Shown: positions 1-8,960 of the stretch, in pieces | Layout of the letters: every line of letters begins with the position of its first letter | How positions within the stretch are numbered: the stretch's first letter is position 1 | Assembly (NCBI RefSeq): GCF_015207285.1 | Contig: NZ_JADEXD010000025.1 | Coordinates: forward strand, 1-50,118 | Source: Tychonema sp. LEGE 07203 | Lineage (GTDB): Bacteria > Cyanobacteriota > Cyanobacteriia > Cyanobacteriales > Microcoleaceae | Reading direction: 5' to 3' | Length of the DNA stretch: 50,118 nt | The notes under the pieces: generated by a model | Database searches by the model: none | What the model saw: the letters and a program-made list of their open reading frames with translations, nothing else | Told to the model about the DNA's origin: nothing | Translations under genes and position numbers: made by a program

Positions 1-31
1 GTCTTTTTCGTTACCTACTTGGACGTGACTG

Positions 32-260
32 GACTCATCACTGAGTCTTTTCCGTGAGAGTAGCGGGTATGAATCCGCTAGGGAAGTCGGCTTCCCTTTC
101 TAAACAATCTTTTCGGGTCGCACCCCTATTCCCAGCTTCAGCCTCTCGAATTCCGAGTCGAGTCACTGTGGGTAGATTGGGAGTCATGCCCGTACTTGGC
201 AGAGAGGGCTTGCACCTCTATCATCTTGAGAGTTTCACGAGCCTTTAATGGCTGTGAGCC
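32..260 (-). other. Structured remnant, possibly the right end of an IS200/IS605 (TnpB) element
   Basis: Four perfect short hairpins lie side by side: 32-47 (6-bp stem), 61-80 (6-bp stem), 81-96 (6-bp stem) and 115-125 (4-bp stem). Read on the minus strand they follow a short open frame that ends at 138-140 and contains the residues ALSAKYGHDSQS. That layout, a basic polar protein tail followed by stacked hairpins, is what the 3' end of a tnpB gene with its guide-RNA scaffold looks like. No TnpB catalytic domain is visible because the sequence that would hold it is occupied by the CoiA-like gene. Seen: the hairpins and the open frame. Inferred: the IS200/IS605 identity, which is a weak call. 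Confidence 0.3.
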
Positions 261-904
261 GTGTTATTTCGTGGTTTTATCCACTGATTCGACGGCAACG
301 AATCGCACACCTCAAGAAAATAGAGCGAGTTCACCAGAATCCGACGAAGCTGCGCTCGATAAATCAGCAAATCAGCCCGCCGTTCATCCAAACAAGATAA
401 CCCCGCAGATAAAGCAATCTCTACAGAGCTTTCCAATGAAGCCAGCTCCGACAGCAGCAAAGGTTCTTGGACTTTGTTGAACAGCGCCAGGGGAAGCGCG
501 CCGACGGGGATTTTGCCGAGGTCGGTAAAGTGATAAGTGCGATCGCCCGACGACTCCACCAATCCTTTGAGTTCCCACCGAAAGTTTACCAAGTCTTTGG
601 AAATGGCGTAATTTTGTGCGCCGTACTCTTTCCACAGCACCTTCAACTGTTCTAATTCCTCACCATACAGCTCGATGGTGAAATTATTGTAGAGAGGCAG
701 CGATGGGAAAGCTTTGGTTTTAATCCGCTGTGACACGGGCTTGCAAGTTTCCTCGGTGTGCGCGAAGTGATGTTCTTTCACCGAACCCTTTTTTGCTGTG
801 AGGGAGCCTCCACAGTAGAGACAAGTTAGCTGAGTTTTTCCGCGCACAACTTCATCAATGCTCGTCAGTTCGCCACTGCGAGCAACACCAAATTTAAGCC
901 ACAT
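245..904 (-). CDS. CoiA-like zinc-ribbon protein, probably truncated at the C-terminus
   Basis: A 219-residue protein whose N-terminus carries CLYCGGSLTAKKG followed by HHFAHTEETC (residues about 28-54). This is the Cys/His zinc-ribbon seen at the start of competence protein CoiA-like proteins. In that family the ribbon precedes a nuclease-like domain. I see no clear nuclease motif here; the remainder is charged and helical. The last residues (after about 205) read differently and run into the structured remnant at 32-260, so the 3' end may have been replaced. It points away from the recombinase gene at 1112. Many relatives sit on cyanobacterial accessory DNA. The function is not known; the zinc-ribbon assignment is firm, the family name moderate. 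Confidence 0.6.
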   Translation of the reverse strand: MWLKFGVARSGELTSIDEVVRGKTQLTCLYCGGSLTAKKGSVKEHHFAHTEETCKPVSQRIKTKAFPSLPLYNNFTIELYGEELEQLKVLWKEYGAQNYAISKDLVNFRWELKGLVESSGDRTYHFTDLGKIPVGALPLALFNKVQEPLLLSELASLESSVEIALSAGLSCLDERRADLLIYRAQLRRILVNSLYFLEVCDSLPSNQWIKPRNNTAHSH

Positions 905-1111
905 CGCCCTTCAATTCTCCTCAATGCAGGTTTGAAGATGCACCCGCTAGATGAAGAATTGTAACAATATTGCTTGTTAATAGCCTCTGCCTTGGGGGAG
1001 AACCAACCTCAAGGTGCTGCTGAGGGCGACTCTTTTGAGAGGTTAATTTTGGATAAAGACAAGTCTTTCTTAGTCTAAATTAGTATTTATAATCACACTT
1101 TGAAAGAGTAA

Positions 1112-2062
1112 ATGCTCAACTTACTTGGAGAGCAACAGCCGGAAACCTTGAAGTTGCACGCACCGGTGCCACTGGCATTGCATCCTGCGGAGGTGTACCT
1201 AGACAGTTTGGGAAGCGATCGCTCGAAGGCAACGATGGCGGCAGGACTTGACATCATGGCGAAGCTGCTCACTAATGGGGAGTGCGGCGCGATGACTTTG
1301 AATTGGGCAGCATTGCGCTACAGGCACACGGCAGCGCTGCGCTCGGCTCTGGAGAAACAGTACGCGCCAGCTTCGGTGAATCAAATGCTGTGCGCCCTTC
1401 GGCGGGTGCTTAAGGAAGCTTTGCGGTTAGATTTGATCGACCCTCTGGATTACAGCAAGGCGGTAGACGTGAGAAGCGTCAAGCAATCGGGAAAACCAAG
1501 GGGGCGAGCGTTATCCCCACATGAAATTGCAGCGCTGGTGCAAAGTTGCTCTGGCGAGAGTACCGTTGATGTTCGAGATGCAGCCTTGATTGCTATCTTG
1601 CGGGGGGGAGGCATCCGCCGCGCTGAAGCAGTCAGCCTTAATTTGGACGATTTCAACCGCTCCACTGGAGCATTGGAAATTCGATTCGGGAAGGGGAAGA
1701 AAAACAGGATGGTCTATCTCCCAGAGGCAGCGATGGCCTTGGTAGAAAAGTGGCTCAATTTGAGAGGAGAGGAACCGGGCCCGTTGCTTTTTCCCATCCG
1801 TAAGGGAGGAGAAATTCAATTTCGGCGGATGACGGAGGATGGTGTCTTAAAGATTTTGCAGCGACGGGCTCAACTCGCTGGAGTGGATTCTTTCTCTCCC
1901 CACGATTTCAGGCGGACGTTTTGCTCAGACCTCCTCGATGCTGGAGTCGATATCGTGACAGTGCAGAAATTGGCTGGGCACGCATCGCCGGTAACGACAG
2001 CTAAGTACGATCGCCGCGGCGAAGAAACGAAGCGACGGGCTGTGCAGCATTTGGGGTTTTGA
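1112..2062 (+). CDS. Tyrosine recombinase/integrase (XerC/D-like)
   Basis: A 316-residue site-specific recombinase that appears intact. The N-terminal half (about 25-120) is the core-binding domain and the C-terminal half the catalytic domain. Catalytic residues are visible: Arg in GGGIRRAE (R169 or R170), the beta-hairpin lysine in GKGKKNR, H264-x-x-R267 in SPHDFRR, H290 in LAGHAS, and the nucleophile Y299 in AKYDRR. The length is normal for the family. It lies about 1.1 kb upstream of the BREX operon on the same strand and is the only complete tyrosine recombinase in the window, so it is the obvious candidate for having moved the island. No attachment site is proven; a direct repeat starts about 190 bp downstream of the stop codon. 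Confidence 0.9.
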   Translation: MLNLLGEQQPETLKLHAPVPLALHPAEVYLDSLGSDRSKATMAAGLDIMAKLLTNGECGAMTLNWAALRYRHTAALRSALEKQYAPASVNQMLCALRRVLKEALRLDLIDPLDYSKAVDVRSVKQSGKPRGRALSPHEIAALVQSCSGESTVDVRDAALIAILRGGGIRRAEAVSLNLDDFNRSTGALEIRFGKGKKNRMVYLPEAAMALVEKWLNLRGEEPGPLLFPIRKGGEIQFRRMTEDGVLKILQRRAQLAGVDSFSPHDFRRTFCSDLLDAGVDIVTVQKLAGHASPVTTAKYDRRGEETKRRAVQHLGF

Positions 2063-2176
2063 TGCTGAGGGTGGAGAGTTCATTGCAGATTTTCTTGAGC
2101 AATGCTAGGCCGTGCCTTCTATTTTCCTCTCAAGCGCGATAAGGTCTACGTCTGAGAGGCTGGAATACTTACTGCA

Positions 2177-2362
2177 TTACTGCATCGGTCGGGGGGATTT
2201 CTTAATGCGGTAGTCCAGCTCACGGAGGGCGGCCGTAGAATATACAGCATCGGTCACTTGGTTCAAGACGGGACTGAACAAAATTAGCCCGTTCCTTCGC
2301 TGACCGTCATACAGCGCGATCGCTGCACCGGCATCCGAATAAATGCAGGCGCAGCAGCCCAA
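2177..2362 (-). pseudogene. Fragment of the secreted-protein family also found at 24114-24638
   Basis: The minus-strand frame reads YDGQRRNGLILFSPVLNQV then TDAVYSTAALRELDYR. This lines up with YDGEGGGRQGVTSLLTSPV and ADAVFYTRHPELNYR in the C-terminal half of the intact gene at 24114-24638. Only about 45 codons match, and there is no signal peptide or upstream half, so this is a decayed paralogue. The 69-bp sequence repeated on the other side of the BREX operon lies inside it. Confidence 0.6.
2255..2323 (+). repeat. Left copy of a direct repeat that brackets the BREX operon
   Basis: The 69 bp here match 19478-19545 in the same orientation with about three differences (two substitutions and one indel). 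Both copies begin at CACTTGGTTCAAGACGGGAC and end at a HIP1-like GCGATCGC. Flanking bases on either side of the match are unrelated. The copies are about 17.2 kb apart and enclose all eight brx/pgl genes. Confidence 0.85.
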
Positions 2363-3157
2363 GCATTATTGGCTGTCTGTGGCGATGAGGGAAAGGAGGT
2401 ACAGGCGAGTGGTGTGAAAAAACGCGGTGTGTAGGTTTTTCCGACACTTTAGGGGCTAAGCATATCGTAGTGTTTGACGAGAGGGCGATCGCTACCCTAT
2501 TCCAGGTTTATAAACTACAAAGGTTCTAAATCGTAGACTCTACTACCATATTTTGAGCGTGTGTGTCTGAGTGTCAACCCAGTAAAACGCTTACTTTAGC
2601 AAAGAAAAGAGGTTGTTTGGGTCGATATTTTTCGCTTTTTCTCAATACTCACACCCCAAAAGTTGCAAACTTTCAGTGGCCGACTGGCTACTGAGTATTG
2701 TTTTTTTTCGGGCGTTAGATACAAGTTTTCTTAGTTCAAAAAATATTCTACTATGGCTGACACATTGCTTCTGGCTAAAAAATCCAATGTTAACAATACT
2801 CTCATTTATGGTGCAATTAAGATATTTTTCTACTATTTAGCTTAATAAATTGGTGCGCTAATTAACACAGCTTTAACTTTTTGCCTTGCCGATGCGGGGG
2901 AACATAACCCGCTTTTTGTTTTTTTTTTATATTTTGAGAACCCCTTTACTTAGATATAAAAATTGGGCTAGTTTTTTAAGTGATGTATCCTCTTGTTTAA
3001 ATTTTAACTATTGTTTTATGAAGCTCGTTGGAAAAAAGTTTCATTTTTTTGCCCCGCTCTACTAAATTAGTGCACCATATTTATAGTGAATATGCTGTAG
3101 AGTTTAAACTAGGGGCAGTAAGCAATCAAGCTACAAACTAGGTTAACCTCAACCATA
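2363..3157. other. AT-rich spacer upstream of brxE, no convincing gene
   Basis: About 800 bp with long T and A runs, markedly richer in A+T than the recombinase before it. A 75-codon frame at 2613-2840 starts at TTG and is almost wholly aromatic and hydrophobic residues; I do not believe it. The stretch holds a terminator-like hairpin (2894-2928) and must contain the BREX promoter, but I could not pick out a convincing -35/-10 pair or an operator. No WYL-type regulator (BrxR) gene is present here. Confidence 0.6.
2894..2928 (+). terminator. Rho-independent terminator-like hairpin without an obvious upstream gene
   Basis: GCGGG and CCCGC form a 5-bp GC stem around a 9-base loop, followed directly by TTTTTG and nine more T residues. 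On the plus strand this is a textbook intrinsic terminator. No credible coding sequence ends just before it, so it may close a small non-coding transcript, a lost gene, or insulate the BREX operon from read-through. Confidence 0.55.
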
Positions 3158-3802
3158 GTGAGCGATCACACGCAGTACACCCGCTACACCAACATCCATT
3201 GTTCGTCAAGACTAATGCCTACCGAGAGAATCCCCGAAGACACACTTGACAGTATTCTTGCCCTCCAGATAGTGGTCGCCTGGGCTGGTGAAGGAGCTTG
3301 TGACCCCAAACGCCTTGACTGGTGGCGTACTGACTTAATTGATGAATACGGTGGTGGCGACCTATTCCTGCGACTGCTTCCTAAAACCCACTTATGGGCA
3401 TCTTTAGAAACAGTAAGGCAGGCAGCAATCGCGTTAGACCGACGCAAGCGCTCTGAAATGGCTAGACCAGATCATGTTTGTACATTATTTTTCTGGGGAT
3501 TCTCTGTGGATGAGCAATTAGCAGAGCGACTGGCTTTTCATAAGCGCAATAGAAAACAACCACGAGACACTTTACCAATTCCGGTGGATATATATCAGCC
3601 TTTTTCTCAAGCTGAATTTAAAATAGCTATTGAGATTCCCAATCAAAAGGTGGAATTTAAGGTTGTACCCAGCGGACGGGAAGTTTTAGGGGAAATGCTA
3701 AAAGCACTCGACGAGCGTGCTAAGAAGTTAGCATCTGCGCTTTTACCCCTACCCCAAGCCGACAGCTATCCCATGCCATTCTACCGTTTAAAGGAAAACT
3801 AA
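3158..3802 (+). CDS. brxE: BREX type 6 protein BrxE
   Basis: First gene of the BREX operon, 214 residues from GTG at 3158. An internal ATG at 3215 (MPTERIPEDTLD, 195 residues) is equally possible, and neither start has a clear ribosome-binding site. The characteristic block is LALQIVVAWAGEG, then LDWWRTDLIDEYGGGDLF and LRLLPKTHLWASLE (about residues 31-90 of the long form). The molecular role of BrxE is not known; in the published classification it occurs in type 6 BREX, where it leads the operon. Here it is followed after 5 bp by brxA. Assignment rests on the sequence block and on its position before brxA-brxB-brxC. Confidence 0.85.
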   Translation: MSDHTQYTRYTNIHCSSRLMPTERIPEDTLDSILALQIVVAWAGEGACDPKRLDWWRTDLIDEYGGGDLFLRLLPKTHLWASLETVRQAAIALDRRKRSEMARPDHVCTLFFWGFSVDEQLAERLAFHKRNRKQPRDTLPIPVDIYQPFSQAEFKIAIEIPNQKVEFKVVPSGREVLGEMLKALDERAKKLASALLPLPQADSYPMPFYRLKEN

Positions 3803-3807
3803 ATTCA

Positions 3808-4635
3808 ATGGCTGGGATAAGTAAACATCAAGTTCTTAACAAAGTATCTGCCAACTTCATATTACACGGTAAAGAAGTTGAGCAATTCCATACCCGTTTA
3901 CTGCGTACATCTTTGGCTTTGGAAGAAAGTCGAGTTTATTGGGAACATTTAAGAATAAATATTCCCAAGGAAAAAAGAGCAGTGGTGGCGTTTGAAGAAC
4001 GCTGGTTTGGTAGCAGAAGCATGGCACGAGTTCGCAGTCTACTGGTCGAATTGAGCTATCGCTTCGATGCCTATCCGATCGCACTACAGATTCTTAGTCA
4101 CTGGTGTCCCTCCGATCCAACGACTCGCCAAAATATCTGCCACTGGTATATGCAGCTAACAGATCCCATGTATCGTACTTTTACAGGTGTCTTCTTAGAA
4201 CAGCGTCGTCTTCAATCCAATCCAAGTATCGACCGGGATATAGTAGCCCGTTGGGTTACTCAAAAGCTGGAGAGTGAGTGGTCAGCAGCAACAACTTTAC
4301 GAATGGCAACGGGTTTAATTGCTACTGTGGCAGATGCAGGGCTTTGCTCGAAAAACGTCGGTACGCGCAGCCTCCAGTATCCCAAGGTAACTGATGAAGC
4401 ACTGGCTTACTGGCTCTATTTTTTGCGTCATCTGTCTTTTGAAGGGTCACTTTTAAATAATCCTTATCTCACATCAGTGGGTTTAAGTGAGAACTTTCTG
4501 GAACAGCGGTTGCGCCGCTTACCAGGACTTACCTTTAATCGGATGGGCGACCTTTACGAGTTTGGATGGCATTGCGCTGACCTCAAATCCTGGGCGATTC
4601 AAATCTTAGGCTTGAAGTGGGAGGAAGAAGTATGA
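3808..4635 (+). CDS. brxA: BREX protein BrxA (DUF1819 family)
   Basis: A 275-residue soluble, helical protein of the DUF1819 family. The N-terminus MAGISKHQVLNKVSANF and the later block SHWCPSDPTTRQNICHWYMQ are typical of these proteins. BrxA is a small DNA-associated core component in several BREX types; its exact biochemical role is unsettled. ATG at 3808 lies 5 bp after the brxE stop. Its stop codon overlaps the start of brxB (ATGA), indicating translational coupling. Confidence 0.88.
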   Translation: MAGISKHQVLNKVSANFILHGKEVEQFHTRLLRTSLALEESRVYWEHLRINIPKEKRAVVAFEERWFGSRSMARVRSLLVELSYRFDAYPIALQILSHWCPSDPTTRQNICHWYMQLTDPMYRTFTGVFLEQRRLQSNPSIDRDIVARWVTQKLESEWSAATTLRMATGLIATVADAGLCSKNVGTRSLQYPKVTDEALAYWLYFLRHLSFEGSLLNNPYLTSVGLSENFLEQRLRRLPGLTFNRMGDLYEFGWHCADLKSWAIQILGLKWEEEV

Positions 4636-5270
4636 CAGGGTTGTTATTTGAAAGTTCGTCCTTAGAAAGTGCTATACAGGCACTACGCAATGATTTATTG
4701 GATAAAGATAGCCCCAAAATTAGCACGATGCGGAATTACCGATTTGCGATCTTGCAATATACCCCTCGTGATGAGTTTAAACTTCGCGCCCGCATTCGCT
4801 GGTTAACTGATGACCTAAAAAGTCAAGGGTGGAATGTATTAGCAATTTCTCTTCAACATCTATTTTTAACTCGAATTAAGAAAGAAGAGCAACGAGTTTT
4901 AGATAGCATGATTGGCACTGAACATCGTCTTTATCCTAAATCCCCTGAGCGGGCACTTAACCATTTAAAAGATAAAATTGCTCTCTATGTTGAGGGGTCT
5001 GAAGGAATTGCTAAGGATGTAATTGCAGTGATTGATAAATTTGCCAATAGTTATCTTGGAGACAACGATCGTACCTTGATTTTTTTAGGACGTGCTGGAG
5101 CTTTATATCCATTTTTTCGCTCGTCAGCTCTTCTTAAACATATTGATGGTAAAACACGCAATTTGCCAGTTGTTCTGCTCTATCCCGGCGACCGCAAAGA
5201 TTTGAATGCTTTGTCTTTTATGGGAGAACTCCCTGCTGACCGCGACTATCGACCTCGGATCTACTCCTGA
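4632..5270 (+). CDS. brxB: BREX protein BrxB (DUF1788 family)
   Basis: A 212-residue protein of the DUF1788 family. I chose ATG at 4632 over the upstream in-frame GTG at 4617 because GGGAGGAAG lies just before it and it overlaps the brxA stop as ATGA. The conserved C-terminal block is FLGRAGALYPFFRSSALL, then LPVVLLYPGD and an FMGELPADRDYRPRIY tail, as usual for the family. BrxB is a core BREX component of unknown mechanism. A 43-bp gap separates it from brxC. Confidence 0.88.
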   Translation: MTGLLFESSSLESAIQALRNDLLDKDSPKISTMRNYRFAILQYTPRDEFKLRARIRWLTDDLKSQGWNVLAISLQHLFLTRIKKEEQRVLDSMIGTEHRLYPKSPERALNHLKDKIALYVEGSEGIAKDVIAVIDKFANSYLGDNDRTLIFLGRAGALYPFFRSSALLKHIDGKTRNLPVVLLYPGDRKDLNALSFMGELPADRDYRPRIYS

Positions 5271-5313
5271 TTAATACTACTGTCGTAATCACTAGAGAAA
5301 CAATAATGTTGTT

Positions 5314-8300
5314 ATGCTAATTAAAGATATTTTTGCTGCTGACATTACCCGTGATATTGCTCCTGTTGTTTATTTTCATGAGCAAGATCCCACTAAAGTT
5401 TTAGAAGAAGTTTCTGAATATATCATTACTGGCGGGTATCCAGAAGATGACCCGCGTCATCGCCGCGTGCAATCAGGAATTCACGAACAATTTGTTAAGT
5501 TACTCAAAGCACTAGCAGAAGAATTAGAGAAAAAAAAGGGTTCGGAACTTCCAGCATCTTGGATTTCGGGTTTTTATGGTTCTGGTAAATCGAGTTTTGC
5601 TAAGCTTTTAGGGCTTGCCTTAGATGGTATGGTCTTACCTGATAATCGTAAGTTAGCGGATGCGCTTTTGGCACGGGATGACTCACCTAATTCTCAGGAA
5701 TTTAGGGACTTATGGTACAAGATATGCAGTCAGATTAGCCCCATTGCAGTAGTTTTTGATATCGGTGCAATAGCACGGGATGATGAGCATATTCATTCAG
5801 CCGTGAAGCGTCAGATACAAGTCCGTTTGGATTATTGCACTATTAGTCATTATGTAGCAGACCATGAACTAAAACTAGAGTTAGACGGTAAGTGGGATGA
5901 TTTTTTGATGTGTGCCGAAACAACACTTAATCAAACTTGGTCAGCAGCAAAGAATGACCAATTGGCAGAGGAAGCTTTTTCTGAAATTATGTACGCCATG
6001 AATCCTACTCGTTATATTGACCCAATGAGTTGGTTTGATAGTCGTGCAGGTTCTGAGACAGGCATTGGTACATCAGTTGCAGAAACAACTCAAGATATTA
6101 TTAATATGCTCGATCGCCGTGCCCCTGGTAAAACCGTTTTTATTGTGGTGGATGAAGTGAGCCAATATATCCACCAGGATAACAACCGAATGCTGAAATT
6201 ACAATCCTTTGTTTCAGATTTGGGACAAAAATTAAAAGGGCGAGTTTGGCTACTAGCAACTGGACAACAAAAACTTGAGGATAGTGAAGATCAGAGCAGT
6301 ATTGGTAAATTAAAAGACCGTTTTCCGCCTAAATTACGGGTTCATTTAGCACCTACTAATATTCGCGATGTGGTTCACAAAAGGTTATTGAAAAAAGCTG
6401 TCTCGAAGGAAGCCGAGCTGCGATCGCTCTTCCAACACCACCGCAGTGACCTAAAATTATACGGCTATAAATGCGATTCTATCACTGAAGATGATTTTCT
6501 TGAAGTCTATCCCATGCTGCCCGGATACGTTGATTTGCTGATGCAAATTACGACCAATCTCCGCACTCGTTCTACTCGTGCTAAAGGAGACGATCATGCA
6601 ATTCGCGGATTGTTACAACTGTTAGGTGAATTGTTTCGAGAGCAGAAGTTAGGAGAACGACAGCTTGGTGCTTTAGTGACGCTAGATAGTATTTATGAAG
6701 TGCAACACTCTGCCCTTGATGCAGATTTGCAAAATACCTTAACTCGGTTATTTAACCATGAAGAAGTTATTAACAATCATCTGGCCATAAAAGTTGCAAA
6801 AACTGTAGCACTTTTGGAGTTAATTCAGGAACAAAAACCAACCACAGCGACCTTCGTTAGTCAGTGTCTTTATTCTGAATTAGGTCAGGGTAATCAAGAG
6901 CCAAATATTACACAAGCATTAGAAAAATTGCGGAATTTAGGGCTGCTTTCTTATTCGGATAAATTCGGCTACAAGATTCAAAGTTCTGCCGGACAAGAAT
7001 GGCAGCGAGAACGGGATGCTTACAGTGTTATTTCCGATGCTCTAAGTCAAATTGTGGCAGAGAAGCTGAAAACTTTGCTCGGTAGTGTGGAACGTCCTCG
7101 CTATAAAAATAAGGCTTTTCCTTGGGTTGCTTTTTTTAGTGATGGTCGCCAACGGCAAGATGAACGCCTGCAAGGATTGAACGATCCTGCTGTCTTAATT
7201 GTTGATTTTCGCTATCTTTCTAATCCAGAAGATCGCAATTCTAGCACTTGGATACAAAACAGTGATAGTGCTAATTTGCGCGATCGCATTATTTGGGTTG
7301 TCGGTAAATTAAGCGATTTGGTTGTCCAAGCGCGAGATTTAGGACGTTCTCGTCATATAGTAAATAAGTACGAATCGCGCCGACACTCCCTTTCGGGAGA
7401 AAAACAGCGATTATTGTCTGAGGAAATCACCCGACGAGATAATTTAGAAAAAAAGGTACAAACTACGATCGCCCAGGCTTTTTTAGATGGTGAACTCTAT
7501 TTTAGAGGGCGGCATATCGATAAGCAACAATTTGGTGCAGCATTTACTACAGTTCTAGAACGGGTGGGAGAAAATATTTTACCAGAACTCTACAGCCGCT
7601 ATGTTGATGTAGCGATTACACCTGGGGAATTAACTCAACTTCTTGAACCGAATTTATCTGGGCCATCTCAAAAGTTTATGGGGTCGGAATTGGGTATTTT
7701 AGAACTGGATGCAGGTAAATATATTCCCACCTGTAGCGGAGAAGTTCCCTCGCGTCTTGCTCAATATATTCAAGACCAAAATGGCATTCCTGGCAACGCC
7801 CTACTCGCGCATTTTGGGGGGCCACCCTACGGTTATCCGGCAGATGTGGTTAAAGCTTGTTTAGCAGGGTTGTTACGGGCTAATAAGGTGCGAATTCGCC
7901 CGGAAAGTGGCCCAGAAATCACCTCGGTGCGCGATCCGGGTGCTAAGGATATGTTTACCAAAGACCGGGATATCAAACGCGCTGATTTATTACCACCCAA
8001 TCAAACGGAAATTACTGCGCGTGACAAAGTTGCCATTTGTAAGTTTTTTAAGGATTCCCTTGGTATTGACCTCGATCGGGAAAATGATGCGATCGCTGAT
8101 GCTGTCTTTCAGCAGTTTCCCAATCAGGTAAAACGCTTGCAAGAGTTGGAGAAACGTTACAATCGCTTGCCAAACCGTCCAGATTTGCCCCCAGCTTTGG
8201 TAAAGTTACGGGAGGCGCTGGAGAAATCAATGCGATCTCGTCAAGTAGAAGATACAGTTATCACTGTTAAGAAAAATTTGGATGCCCTACGAGATGGCAT

Positions 8301-8934
8301 TCAAGAATTAGGAATTTCCTTGACAGATTTATCCGATTCTGGTATTGAAGTCGTAGCTAAAACAGCTAAAATTCGGGATCACCAAGTGGCGCAACTCCAG
8401 CAGATTGACCGCATTGCAGAAGTTAAGCCAGCAATTGATGCTTTGATAGATCACCTAAATTGCGAGCGACCTTGGCGAGATATTAACAGTTTGAAACCGC
8501 ATTTAGAAACGATTGAAGAGCACTATAAGGCGGTGCGTTTGAGTTTAATTGAACAGCAAGACAAACAAGCGGAAACGATTCGCAGTCGCATAAAACAGCG
8601 CCAAGGGTTTATTAAATTAAATGAAAAGCAAGGCGATTATGTACTGCGTCCAATCCACAAAGCCGTTCCTGATACAACTCAAGACTCGCTTTATCCCTCT
8701 TTATTAGAGTTACGAGATTCAGCAATTTTACGATTGCAAACTGCTGAACAAGAGGCAAACACTTATTTGGATAATACCTTATCTCAGGTGACAGATGAAC
8801 AGGTAATTCAGCTACAACTTAACCTGAGTGGACGTGAAGTAAGTACGCCAGAGGAAATAGAAGCTTTAGCAAATCAAATTAAAGAACGCCTCTTAGCGCA
8901 GCTTAAACCAAACACTCGCATTCGCATTATCTAA
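5314..8934 (+). CDS. brxC: BREX system P-loop protein BrxC
   Basis: A 1206-residue ATPase, the size expected of BrxC. The Walker A motif is GFYGSGKSS (residues 86-94) and the Walker B motif TVFIVVDEVSQ with D280-E281. The N-terminus MLIKDIFAADITRDIAPVV is typical of the family. After the P-loop ATPase domain the protein is mostly helical, with coiled-coil-like charged stretches between about 640-720 and 930-1130. BrxC is required for BREX defence and methylation in characterised systems and is thought to be an ATP-driven core or scaffold. No frameshift or missing motif is visible. It is followed after 26 bp by pglX. Confidence 0.93.
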   Translation: MLIKDIFAADITRDIAPVVYFHEQDPTKVLEEVSEYIITGGYPEDDPRHRRVQSGIHEQFVKLLKALAEELEKKKGSELPASWISGFYGSGKSSFAKLLGLALDGMVLPDNRKLADALLARDDSPNSQEFRDLWYKICSQISPIAVVFDIGAIARDDEHIHSAVKRQIQVRLDYCTISHYVADHELKLELDGKWDDFLMCAETTLNQTWSAAKNDQLAEEAFSEIMYAMNPTRYIDPMSWFDSRAGSETGIGTSVAETTQDIINMLDRRAPGKTVFIVVDEVSQYIHQDNNRMLKLQSFVSDLGQKLKGRVWLLATGQQKLEDSEDQSSIGKLKDRFPPKLRVHLAPTNIRDVVHKRLLKKAVSKEAELRSLFQHHRSDLKLYGYKCDSITEDDFLEVYPMLPGYVDLLMQITTNLRTRSTRAKGDDHAIRGLLQLLGELFREQKLGERQLGALVTLDSIYEVQHSALDADLQNTLTRLFNHEEVINNHLAIKVAKTVALLELIQEQKPTTATFVSQCLYSELGQGNQEPNITQALEKLRNLGLLSYSDKFGYKIQSSAGQEWQRERDAYSVISDALSQIVAEKLKTLLGSVERPRYKNKAFPWVAFFSDGRQRQDERLQGLNDPAVLIVDFRYLSNPEDRNSSTWIQNSDSANLRDRIIWVVGKLSDLVVQARDLGRSRHIVNKYESRRHSLSGEKQRLLSEEITRRDNLEKKVQTTIAQAFLDGELYFRGRHIDKQQFGAAFTTVLERVGENILPELYSRYVDVAITPGELTQLLEPNLSGPSQKFMGSELGILELDAGKYIPTCSGEVPSRLAQYIQDQNGIPGNALLAHFGGPPYGYPADVVKACLAGLLRANKVRIRPESGPEITSVRDPGAKDMFTKDRDIKRADLLPPNQTEITARDKVAICKFFKDSLGIDLDRENDAIADAVFQQFPNQVKRLQELEKRYNRLPNRPDLPPALVKLREALEKSMRSRQVEDTVITVKKNLDALRDGIQELGISLTDLSDSGIEVVAKTAKIRDHQVAQLQQIDRIAEVKPAIDALIDHLNCERPWRDINSLKPHLETIEEHYKAVRLSLIEQQDKQAETIRSRIKQRQGFIKLNEKQGDYVLRPIHKAVPDTTQDSLYPSLLELRDSAILRLQTAEQEANTYLDNTLSQVTDEQVIQLQLNLSGREVSTPEEIEALANQIKERLLAQLKPNTRIRII

Positions 8935-8960
8935 ACACCTTAATCTTTTCTGTCTTACTT

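Noticed and set aside
32-260. Group II intron end
   Set aside because: A GTGCGACC string on the minus strand recalled an intron start, but no domain V-like hairpin or reverse transcriptase is visible.
2613-2840. 75-codon frame in the BREX leader
   Set aside because: TTG start, almost only aromatic and hydrophobic residues from AT-rich DNA, no ribosome-binding site at a proper distance.
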